From Lineus longissimus (taxonomy: Eukaryota; Nemertea; Pilidiophora; Heteronemertea; Lineidae), in NCBI RefSeq assembly GCF_910592395.1, contig NC_088309.1:29144599-29188318 (forward strand): a stretch of DNA of 43,720 nt. Direction: 5' to 3'. The notes below the pieces were generated by a model. It was not told where the DNA came from, did not search any database, and saw only the letters and a program-made list of their open reading frames with translations. Position 1 is the stretch's first letter, and every line of letters starts with the position of its first letter. A program made the position numbers and the translations under genes. Shown piece after piece: positions 19,620-28,819 of this stretch.

Positions 19620-21662
19620 GCCGGTCGGGGAGACTCGACCACCAAGTTGATGTGGGACGAAGCTGCGTTTGTTTCGAACACCGATAGTCACACGGCAGTC
19701 ATCATGGGTATGAAACAGACTGCAAACAGTATCCTGCAGATTTTCTGTTCACATCGTCTGAGCAAGGATCAGCTAGAATACGCTGGGCGAGATAACGACA
19801 GTGACGGCTCTAAAAACGCCCTATCGCAACTGACCAGCGAAGAACGTCGTATAATCGTGCAAGAGCAAAAGCGTCGCCAGGCCGACCTGGTCGCCGCCAA
19901 ACTTGGCATCAAACGCAGGGGCGGCAAAAATGCTAGTGGCGATTGGCTAAACCTCGAATCGAAACGACACGAACGGGTACGATTCCTGAATGTGGTCTTC
20001 GTTTGCAAACCTCACTCGGCAGCCATACTCGAGAAAGGTGTATTCGTGAACAAGTGCATGTGTAACATGGGACAACCGTATCACTTGTGCGTCGACCCTG
20101 AATTTCGAGATCTTAGCGAACACATGGCCACCAACAATAAAAACATCTTATTGGCCGAGATGGGTCTGTTGCCGGACGTCGACAAGAGTAAAGTCTCGTC
20201 GAAATTGGATATGGCCATCGGCATGCTGGCCTCTTCACGAGGACTGGACACCGTCTCGAGCGATCTGTTCCCTCTGTTGGATCACATACAGGACAACATG
20301 GATTCGCCGGCCATGGTCAGCAGACATTTGTTCGTCTACACCGACACGGCTCCAAAAGACATCAGCAAGAATGCCATCTGTGTGATGACCAAAGTAACCA
20401 CCGACTCAATCGCATCAACGCAACAAGGCAGCGGCGGCGGCGGCGGCGGTTACTACGTGATAGTGGCCACCGATACGTTCGATGCCAGTCAGGTGGACCG
20501 GGACAGTGCGTCGCCTTCCAGGGCGATTGCCATGCGACTGATAACGCTGTTTGTGTTGATTACTCGGTACTATTCTAGCTATTTTGATAAAGTCACACTG
20601 GCCGTAGAAGCCAACAGTTTTAAACTGGACTATTTTAAAAACGAATTCGACAACCGTTTCTACGAGAATCCCTATCTGGTGCAAAACATAACGGTAGAGT
20701 ACGTGGTGCATTCGTTGTCCACCGCGCAGATGAACAAATATCATGGCGACGAAGCGGGCAAATTTAAAGAGGCATCGTTACTTCAAATGCGCAAAGAAGT
20801 GCAGCGAGCCAATCGAGCATATAATAAAGTGGCTTCCGAATTGCGTTCTAGATCGGGTAATTCGAACAATAACAACAAGTACAAAAGACAATTGGTCAAG
20901 CGTAGGAAAGTGCACGACTATTCGAGCACGGACGAAGATGACTTTGACTCGGATCGTGGTGACATTAGCTGCAGTTCCAGCGGCGGCGGTGACGATCTAG
21001 ACAGCGACGAGGATGATGATGAGTACACCACGTGGGCTAGAAAAGCGGCTAGTTACAAGTTGAAAAAACGCCGAAAGAAAATGATTGGTAGTATAGTGAA
21101 TAGATTCCAGAGAGCCACGTACGGTGTAAATAACGACGATATACGCACAACGGAAACCAAACATGAAATGATGTCACTCTTAGAGTCGGAAGAAGTGGAT
21201 CCCGGCGACGTTCAGAAACAACGACAAACATTCAACATTGGCTACCTGTTGCAGGGTGAAAAGGTCGGAATTTACCTAGACTTTTTTATGAACTACTTGA
21301 ACAAAGGCCTGGTGAGATGCGCAAGTCCAGTGATCACGGTGAACATGCACGCCCCGGACGTTAGTGTTTCATATGAAATATCGAAACAGTTGGCCAAAGT
21401 ACGTTTGGAGAAGAATCGGGTCACCGGTAAGAGTGCCGGTCAACCCGACGATATCAGCGTATGCGTGTGCATGAGCTGGCATCTGTGCGAACGCAACGAA
21501 GTTGGCAAAGGACCGGTCACGATAACGCTCAAACCCACCAAGCGGATGATCGAACGGAATAGATTGAGAGACATTTCAGCGAGTATGGACTTGCGTGGAT
21601 GCTACTCACACAATCCAGACGCGGTCACTGCTCAAACTAGCTTTGTGGTCAATATGAAGTAG
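19620..21662 (+). CDS. Terminase large subunit, exon 2 (Walker B and nuclease)
   Basis: Second part of the packaging motor. Numbering from codon 19647: Walker B MWDEAAF at 2-8, followed by the coupling region; then the C-terminal RNase H-like nuclease with its acidic residues: Asp in FVYTDTAP (233), Glu in LAVEANSF (321) and paired Asp in QPDDISVC (601-602). All nuclease carboxylates known for the herpesvirus family appear present, so the domain looks catalytically complete. A Gly run and an Asp/Ser-rich basic insertion (about 410-480) are lineage-specific. The acceptor CCAG ends at 19619 and the first codons (AGRGDSTTK) follow the splice. No internal stop or shift is seen in this exon. Confidence 0.93.
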   Translation, partial: AGRGDSTTKLMWDEAAFVSNTDSHTAVIMGMKQTANSILQIFCSHRLSKDQLEYAGRDNDSDGSKNALSQLTSEERRIIVQEQKRRQADLVAAKLGIKRRGGKNASGDWLNLESKRHERVRFLNVVFVCKPHSAAILEKGVFVNKCMCNMGQPYHLCVDPEFRDLSEHMATNNKNILLAEMGLLPDVDKSKVSSKLDMAIGMLASSRGLDTVSSDLFPLLDHIQDNMDSPAMVSRHLFVYTDTAPKDISKNAICVMTKVTTDSIASTQQGSGGGGGGYYVIVATDTFDASQVDRDSASPSRAIAMRLITLFVLITRYYSSYFDKVTLAVEANSFKLDYFKNEFDNRFYENPYLVQNITVEYVVHSLSTAQMNKYHGDEAGKFKEASLLQMRKEVQRANRAYNKVASELRSRSGNSNNNNKYKRQLVKRRKVHDYSSTDEDDFDSDRGDISCSSSGGGDDLDSDEDDDEYTTWARKAASYKLKKRRKKMIGSIVNRFQRATYGVNNDDIRTTETKHEMMSLLESEEVDPGDVQKQRQTFNIGYLLQGEKVGIYLDFFMNYLNKGLVRCASPVITVNMHAPDVSVSYEISKQLAKVRLEKNRVTGKSAGQPDDISVCVCMSWHLCERNEVGKGPVTITLKPTKRMIERNRLRDISASMDLRGCYSHNPDAVTAQTSFVVNMK

Positions 21663-21841
21663 GATGATGAATGAGTCGACAAACGAACAAATCAAATCCC
21701 GTTTCAGATTCACAATCCTCTCAAATGCTACTTTACCCATAGTATGAAACTTTGGAACTATTGTCAAACAGTTTCAAACCAATTTCTTGAACTGACATTC
21801 AACATTGACTATAGATCACTTGAGATATAGTAGGTGTGGTT

Positions 21842-21881
21842 GGACACTTGGACACTTGGACACTTGGACACTTGGACACTT
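21842..21881 (+). promoter_or_regulatory. Five tandem copies of GGACACTT
   Basis: An 8-base unit repeated five times head to tail, 75 bases before the start of the next gene and after the terminase stop. Related short arrays are found at 34871-34899 and single copies at 23634 and 42574, always outside coding sequence. It could be a binding-site cluster controlling the downstream gene. The rest of 21663-21956 holds no recognisable feature. Confidence 0.5.
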
Positions 21882-21964
21882 ATCTGCTCTTTTTAGTATT
21901 GCAGCAGCAGATATAGCGTCTTTTTAGTCCCTTTTTAGGTACTACAGATATACGCAATGGGGAG

Positions 21965-22457
21965 ATGGATGAGGAGGAGGAGGAGGATCTTTACTCGGCC
22001 ACAGCAGCAGGAACTAGCCTTGAAAATGATGACCCTGTTCCCTTGTCTGACTACAAACGGAGGGCGACGACTTTTTGTATTTTTTTGCGATATAGTCAGG
22101 AGTGTCGAGAATGCTGCAGAGACGGTAGGGGTTCCGTTTCACTACATTACCGTAAAAGGACCAACAACAACAATGTCTCCCTACTGCAGGACGTCCGAAG
22201 CAGCAGCAGCAAGCCTCACCAGTAAGGTCGCATCGGGCGACCACCCTAGCGTTGGGAATGAGAAATTGGACGCCTTTGAGGAAAATGTAGGATTGAAGAA
22301 AAAACGGGTCTACAATCGATGCTGGAAGCAGCCAGCAAACGTAATTGTTCGCAACGGTGACCATTTGTGTATGTGCGTAGAATGTTCGAAGTACACGACA
22401 CGTTACCCCAAATGTGACCGCCACATTTTAGAACGAGTCAAAGTTTTCTTAACTTGA
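21965..22457 (+). CDS. Small Cys-rich protein, possible frameshift
   Basis: Two reading frames compete. From the ATG at 21957 a single 166-codon frame runs to 22457 but begins with an Arg-rich stretch that is the shadow of a GAG repeat. From the ATG at 21965 the frame starts MDEEEEEDLYSATAAG, a more natural acidic N-terminus, and runs to a stop near 22225. Both sequences look protein-like near a T7 run at 22080-22086, where a +1 offset would join the acidic start to the longer frame. The C-terminus has CMCVECSKYTTRYPKC, a possible zinc site. AATAAA follows at about 22495. Function unknown. Confidence 0.5.
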
Positions 22458-22709
22458 GTCATCGACTTAATTTTGTGACACCACCAGAATATCAATAAAA
22501 TTGAATCAAATAATTGTTGTTCGTTATTTGTGTTTCAAATATATCTGGCTGGAAATGTGAACTTGTTGGGTTTCAGGTACTAGGAATCGATTGGCGATGT
22601 TAGTGACATGTCCAATCACAAAACCAACATGCCCAATCGATTCCTTCGCGTACATTTCCTCCTTCAAACAAACAAACACAAACAAACAAATAATGTTCTG
22701 ACTAGTCAG

Positions 22710-23531
22710 TTAGTATTTTTCAAACAAGGACATGTTACAGCAAAGATGATTTCGTTGTGAACCGTGTTGTGTGACACAACCTTCACATGCACCATGGTGA
22801 ACATAACGTTCCCAATATATGTTCCAATCTCGTACAGGTATGTTCTCTGGGAGTACGCGTCCTTGTGGGTTGGTGATGACATCGCAAATCATCGTGTAGT
22901 CCATCAGTTCGAGATTTATTAGTGCTTCACTACAATGCAAGTCGTTTTGTCCCTGTTCATTGTGCACACGGTCTCGGACGAAGGTAACGCCGTCCGCGAC
23001 ATAGTATGCTGGTACCTCTGGGTCTTTCAGTATCAGTGTTTGCAGTGCCTTGTATATTGTTGGGATGACGACCGAATGGAAATGGCACTGGCAGCACTGT
23101 GCGCTGGGTACTTCCATGTTGGTGCACGTGGATGTGACCAAACTGATCAACAGGTGTCTCCAAGATATTGTATAGACTTCGTCGTCGTCGGATGTTTGGC
23201 TTTTTGCAGTCGAAATCCATGTATGTTTCGGAATGCAAATCACGATAGGTTTGTCTTTTTCTACAGGTTTGTCTTTGTCATCATCTTCATTGTCAACAAA
23301 TAAATGACGTCGAACCATTCCAATCGTTTCAGTGTGGTTTTTACGTGATGTTACCAACGAAGGACTGGGTGTTTCGGTAGTAATCATGCGTTTTTGTAAT
23401 CTGGTATTTGGCGTCATATTTGTCAATGTCGATTTTCTTTTCATCTTGACATTTTCATTCGCCACCATCTTCTTTGAACAACCACTAATGACGTCCGAAG
23501 GCGGAGTGTCAAATGTATGTGCACCTTGCAT
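22710..23531 (-). CDS. 273-aa protein of unknown function with Cys-rich C-terminus
   Basis: ATG at 23531 (MQGAHTFDTPP). The N-terminal third is basic and Ser/Thr-rich, probably disordered. The middle (about 120-230) is ordered, with CCQCHFH. The end has a Cys/His cluster (CEGCVTQHG, HLCC) that may bind zinc. There are no homopolymer tracts, unusual for this block. It is not recognised. It converges with the small gene that ends at 22457 and is followed upstream by a spacer holding the CCAAGTGTCC motif. Confidence 0.72.
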   Translation of the reverse strand: MQGAHTFDTPPSDVISGCSKKMVANENVKMKRKSTLTNMTPNTRLQKRMITTETPSPSLVTSRKNHTETIGMVRRHLFVDNEDDDKDKPVEKDKPIVICIPKHTWISTAKSQTSDDDEVYTISWRHLLISLVTSTCTNMEVPSAQCCQCHFHSVVIPTIYKALQTLILKDPEVPAYYVADGVTFVRDRVHNEQGQNDLHCSEALINLELMDYTMICDVITNPQGRVLPENIPVRDWNIYWERYVHHGACEGCVTQHGSQRNHLCCNMSLFEKY

Positions 23532-23633
23532 AGTTGTGGTGTCTGTGCTGCGTAGCTGCTGATCTAGACTAGACTAGTGAGGCTCTGTGTGACACTTATA
23601 AGTGGTGCAACATCCACACAACAGATAGGTGTC

Positions 23634-23643
23634 CAAGTGTCCA
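23634..23643 (-). promoter_or_regulatory. TGGACACTTG motif upstream of the 273-aa gene
   Basis: Inverted copy (CAAGTGTCCA) about 100 bases upstream of the ATG at 23531, with a second GTGTCC just before it and GTGTCCGGGGTGAGTATCC after it. Shared with other non-coding sites of the block. Confidence 0.4.
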
Positions 23644-23685
23644 AGAGGAGTGAGAGTGTCCGGGGTGAGTATCCAGTGGAAACTA

Positions 23686-24535
23686 TCAGGAGGAGGAGAA
23701 GTCGGATACTAACTCAGTCAAATATGCAAATCTGTTCACTTCAAGTGTGATGTTCAGTTTAACATCTTCATCTTCATCATCATCTGTTAGGGCGGTGCTG
23801 CTTGTCATTGTGTCAGCCTTATAATGATAGTCTTCACTGGTTGAATCGTCGTCGTTGCTTGTTGTTGTAGATGAGGTTTCTTTAACGGATAGTGATGGTT
23901 GTGTTATAGACGGTATATGCTTTTCACCTTGAACGAATGCTGGTGGTGGTGGTGGTGGTGGTGGTGGTGGTTCGTGAAATGCACTCCCAAACGTTTCGTA
24001 GTAGTCGGATGCCAATTCGTCTTCTATGGCGCTAGTAAAACTGACAAATTCGTTTCTACTCTCGTCCACCAAACTTTTACGTAGCGTGTCTTGATCATTT
24101 GGATTCACATAGCAACCTATGTGAACGGAAGAAGCGTGCATCATGTTGTCGCTTTCCACATCTCGAGGTAAATCGCCTACTTTCGGCACCACGTGTCTAT
24201 TGGTCGTCTGTTGTCGTTCTTCTGTCGTCGTTGTTTCTTGTCTTTTGCGTACAATGTCGGTGAGATTTTCCAGCAACAAATCTATGTTGTTTTCATTTTG
24301 CCACCGATTCATTTCAATCGCTATATTGTTGGTCGGGAGCGGCTGCTGCTGGTGCTGCTGCTGCGGACTAATTTCATCTTCTTTACCACCCTCGCCATTT
24401 GTTTCCGAAACATCTACATTATCAACTACAGATAGGTTGTTCATAGATATGATCATGTCTGTAATAAAATCTGCATCAGGTGATAAATCAGGTTGTTGAT
24501 CGTCGTCGGCAGCAGCAGAACCCGGAACACTTGCA

Positions 24536-24566
<31 letters not shown>

Positions 24567-24786
24567 CGTCTATCACGTCAGGAAAACGCAAAGAATTTAG
24601 CACAACAAATCGTTCGCCAGTGTTCACAACTGGTGGTGGCGATAACGACAAATCGTCGACCCATCGCTCAATGGTTTTGTCAACCGGCGTGTTTGTGTTA
24701 ACCAGTTCTGACCACTCTATACTGTGAGTGGTGTACAAGAGTTTATTTCGTTTCATGTGTCGTTTGGACTGTAATGATTGCGGAAT

Positions 24787-24830
<44 letters not shown>

Positions 24831-25620
24831 TGCTAGTGGGAATAGTCGCTAATTCATAGTCTGCAAGTCGGAACAGAAGTCTATCTGCAGATGGGCTGAT
24901 AGTAGTGGTGGTGGTGCTACCTGTTTCATTGTTGGCACTAACAACTGATTTGCCGTTTGCGTAGTCACTTCGCATATCCAAAAGTGTTTCCACGTAGACA
25001 GTTTCCCAAAATTCCGGTCGCATCATATCCGACAACTCTTCTAAACTCAACTGTTCGAACTGGGTCTTTGTATGGAGAATTGAAGTTATGTGATGGCGCA
25101 GCATGTTTGCGATGGGCTCAAACGAGTTCACACTGTACGTAAGCGACATGTCCTTCGAGAGTTGCTGCGCTGTAGTGTTCAACTCTCTTGTTGTGCGCCC
25201 ACTGGTGGGAAACCGGAGCGATGCGTGCTTATTAGAGTAGAGATTTTCAACCAACAATAGCTTTGTGTACGTCTGTTTGATCATTTGCAATTGTGCCGCT
25301 GCAGCACTTCGTCCCGTGGCTATATAACTGGGTACATAGTTATCGACGGTAAACATGGCCACTTCTGAATAAAGTCGTCTCTCGGGCATGTAGCAAGTGA
25401 CAACAGTCCCTTGTTGATGGTCGTTGTCATCTTCACCACCACCACCACCACCAACCGTCTCTTCATGAACGACGAACGGCGGTAAACTTTCGTCCACGAC
25501 ACTGCGGGCTTCATCACCCGAATAAAAATCACTCAGCTCAAAATCGCCAGATGCACCTCCCACCACCACTAGAATAGTGTCGGGTGGTGTGTCGGCTGGA
25601 TAATTGTTGATGTGATTACA
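23686..25620 (-). pseudogene. 3' part of a transposon-interrupted ~2000-codon gene
   Basis: An open frame with no convincing own start: going upstream it stays open to position 25620 and abuts the TA target site of the pogo-like element at 25623-28819. Its frame is continuous with the gene ending at the other side of the element (28822-32938) across a single TA. This part encodes about 644 residues, acidic and low-complexity, with Ser, Ala, Pro, Gly and Thr runs (microsatellites at about 24530, 24790 and 23940). It is likely a flexible C-terminal region. With the promoter and start now on the far side of the transposon it is probably not translated as such. Confidence 0.78.
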
Positions 25621-25622
25621 TA

Positions 25623-25659
25623 CTCTAATCTCCCACTTACCTGTCCCATTCCTGAACCC
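25623..25659 (+). repeat. Left terminal inverted repeat of pogo-like element
   Basis: Starts directly after the TA target duplicate. The first 28 bases equal the reverse complement of 28792-28819; similarity continues with mismatches for about ten more bases. Confidence 0.9.
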
Positions 25660-25931
25660 GGAAAATCATCAGAAAATCCTAAGTCCAATAAAATGGGGTG
25701 GGGTATGGTCGGAAACAGAATGCCCTGGATCAATATTATAATTGTTCTGTCGACTTCCTTGTCACACCCCAGAGCCTGGCAAAGAATTACACTAGGCCTA
25801 ATCGGGTGAGGTTACGGATGACCTCAGTGACATAACAATTACGTATTCTCCAAAACAGTATAAGAGAAGTTGGACAGTTCTTGTGTACTCATTGATGTTT
25901 TTGTCAGAGGTTCGATTTGTTAATCGACGAG

Positions 25932-28244
25932 ATGCGTTTGTTTTGGATTTTTTGCTTTGCCATTGGATTTTGGGTCGTGAATTCGATGGATAACGGTGAC
26001 GACGGTGATGGTGGCGGTAATGGTGGGCATAGTGATGGTGGTGACGACGGAGGTAATAATGGTGCGGCTAACGAAGGCCAAGAAAGGAGACATCTTCATG
26101 GCTACAGCTTGAATCAGCGTTTGGACTACGTGGATACTTTTAGGCTGCACCATGCGATGGGCATTGCGCATGCCCGGTCTTGTCGTTCTTTTGCCGTACA
26201 TCACCGCATCCATCCAAGGACATTCTCAAGATGGCTAGACCAGTATGAAGAGATGTCGGAACGCCGCGACAGGTCCACCCAAATTGAGAGGAGACGGCGG
26301 AGGATTCGGCAGCATGGCAATGATGAACAAGGTAACTCATTTTTGTCAGGAATTTACGAAAGATGTACAATTTTAAGTGAAGTAGGCCCATAAGATTAAG
26401 GCCTGTACTCACTGACGCGTTTTTCCGCCGCATTTTCACCGCCGGGCGGGGAATCCTTTGTTCACCTAATGAATAACAATTGATTTCCGCGCCTCGGTGA
26501 AAACGCGGCGCAAAAGCGCGACAGTGAGTTCAGGCTTTCACTGTGAAATGAGGTTTTATCCATAGTTCGACATTATTCAGGGACTCTTCTTAGATTTCAG
26601 GCATACTCTACTCTTCTCCCCCTCCGATTCATCCCTTCACCGTCTGCTTGATAGGCCTACCGTTTGTCCTTTTCAGCGTTTTGGGCAGACATGGAAAATC
26701 AGCTCAACGACTGGTTTATTCAACGCCGCCAGCATGGAATTCCAGTATCCGGGATCGATCTCCAGTCACAAGCAGCCAGAGAATACAGACAATGGTGGAC
26801 TAATCTGACGGAGGAACAAAGGCAGCAGACGAGAGCGCAAAGGCCTCGCAATCAGGATTTCCGAGCGTCAGATCACTGGCTGACCCGATTAAAAGAAAGG
26901 TAAAAACAACGAAGCCATTTCGTAAATTGGTATCTCACTTGGGTTGGGTTCTCTCACAACTTTTGTTCTGCCATAATGGAATAATGGGCCCAATGACCAA
27001 GAAATGGACAGTAATGGGGGAGTAAGCTACGTTTTTCAAAGCTAAAAGTGGTCTCCTTTTCCTTTCAGAAAAAGAATAAGCCATCGAAGAAAGAATAAGG
27101 ACACGCGAACCCTCCCCGACAACGCTATGGAAATAGCGGCCGTCTATCGTAGGGAAACGTCTCAAATCATCCAAAATGGAAATTTCCATGTGATCATCAA
27201 CATGGATGAAACATTTGTCAACTTTGACATGGTGCCGAAAACCACAATGGCTACAACAGGATCACATTCGATCGACATCAGATCCTCAAGAGGGAACGGG
27301 AAGATTGGATGCACGGTAACCTTGGCCGTCTCCAGCGATGGACGAAAACTACCAGCTGAGGTCAACTTTAGGGGCTTGGATGCTGAAGGCGAAGTTATTG
27401 CAGAACTGCGAGCCCATGCTCCCCAGAACGTGCGAGTAAGTAAACCTTTTCATTAACTAATCCTGGTTTATTAGCTGTTAGATGACCATATCATCTTCAA
27501 CTGCCAATGGAGCAAGCTCTATGATCTGCCTGCTCCTCGTGTTTAATGGTCTTTTTACGAATCCTGTTCTATTTTTAGAATCATTGCAGTACGTTGATCT
27601 TTGAAACCATTTCCCAAAGCTATCAGCTGGCTGAGCAACAATACAATCGGAGAATGAGTCATACATTTTCATGAATTGCACCGATTTATTCTTTATTTCT
27701 AAACGAAACGTTTTAATCTTAGGTTACAGGTACTCCGAATGGCTGGGCAAGACATCAGTCATTGATCGAATGGTTGCAAGCCATTGTTGTGCCATTTATT
27801 GCCGGAGCAACCTTTCTCCTCATCTTGGATCGCTACCCTGCCCATAAACATCATCTGTTTACGGAGGAAATTCCGCGGCAAAATGGACAGGATTCGTTCA
27901 TTCCTGGACGATGCACTTCAATTTTGCAACCTTTGGACTTAACTGTAAATCGCAGTTTTAAATGTCATCTCAGATTGGTGTGGAAAGCCTGGAAGATTGG
28001 ACATACCGAAGATGATGGACACTGTGATCAGATTTCCCGCCAGGAAGTAGTACGTATGATCAGTCTCGCCTGGGAAAGAGTGGCATTCCAAGTGATAGTC
28101 AGTGGGTGGAGACTAAGTGGACTTCTTCCGGACGGGAATGACGACCCAGTGATCCCGCATCCAGCAGATGGGGAACTTGAAGAGGTTAATGATGAGCTTG
28201 AGTTTGACCCTGATGACGCTGATGTTGACTTTCATGATGAATAA
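25932..28244 (+). CDS. Pogo-like transposase, four exons
   Basis: Cuts and pastes its own element. Exons: about 25932-26331 (ATG at 25932 or 25986; Gly/Asp-rich, then a psq-like HTH with HPRTFSRWLDQYEE), 26677-26899 (CENP-B/Tc5-type HTH: WFIQRRQHGIPVSG and FRASDHWLTRLKE), 27069 to about 27439 (DDE_1 start: NMDETFVNFDM) and about 27730-28244. Catalytic carboxylates are Asp in NMDET, Asp in LLILDRYPAH and Asp in LQPLDLTVN, the DDD arrangement of pogo-like enzymes, with the family hallmark IPGRCTSILQPLD. The first two introns match in phase (1 and 2). The third donor is ambiguous (GTAAGT at 27436 or GTAAAC at 27440; only the latter keeps frame). No stop inside exons, so it may be recently active. 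AATAAA follows at 28233. Confidence 0.85.
26401..26535. mobile_element. Foldback/MITE-like insert within transposase intron
   Basis: A 135-base segment whose ends are imperfect inverted repeats of about 40 bases: GCCTGTACTCACTG at the left pairs with CAGTGAGTTCAGGC at the right, continuing through CGCGTTTT/AAAAGCGCG and ATTTTCACC/GGTGAAAA. The centre is A/T-rich. It looks like a miniature inverted-repeat element nested in intron 1 of the pogo-like element. A clear target duplication is not visible. Confidence 0.65.
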
Positions 28245-28782
28245 AACCTTATCAGAATGTTAATCTTCTGTTCAATTTTTTCTTTAATGCCCATTATCAG
28301 GCAGTAGATCACCCTGTTCTTTCGTCCCAGTTCCAATCTAGTGACTTTACCCTTCCATGTCAAAGACGAGGCCACTCTTTTTAACTACAGGTGATGAAAT
28401 CAACAATCAGGCCCGATCACAGTTTAAAGACTCCTTGTGGGTGTTCCTAGACCACTTCACTGCTTAACTGCAGAATAGCCAGGACTCTTCTATAATCACC
28501 CTTATTCCATTGGGCAATTGATCGGTTGTAGTAGCTCCCATTGTGTAAATACAGTGTGTTAAATGGTGAACGAATCGCCACAGTGATCTTGAGCTGTTAC
28601 GAAACCGTGACCCTAATTGCCCCGGTCGCCCAGCCGCAGTACACGTAAACGACTACGTGACTAGGCAAGATTGTCGTAAAGCCTTACAGTGTCCATTGTC
28701 ATGTCACTACTCCAGGCTGTTCCATAAATTGAGCTCTGCCCCAACCAAAATTAGCAATATTCGGACTCAGTCACTTGCGATA

Positions 28783-28819
28783 GGGTTTGGAAATGGGACA
28801 GGTAAGTGGGAGATTAGAG
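28783..28819 (-). repeat. Right terminal inverted repeat of pogo-like element
   Basis: Mirror of the left end. It supplies the TAA stop that now ends the leftward gene at 28814. Confidence 0.9.

Larger units (their letters stand above)
25623..28819 (+). mobile_element. Pogo/Tigger-like DNA transposon
   Basis: A 3197-base element bounded by terminal inverted repeats: CTCTAATCTCCCACTTACCT and following bases at 25623 are repeated as reverse complement ending at 28819, with the first 28 bases identical. TA is duplicated on both sides (25621-25622 and 28820-28821), as expected of the Tc1/mariner/pogo superfamily. It contains a spliced transposase with CENP-B-type HTH and DDE_1 domains. Insertion of the element into a viral-type reading frame shows that the herpes-like DNA has been resident in the host genome. 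The interior 28245-28790 beyond the transposase has no gene that I can identify. Confidence 0.92.
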
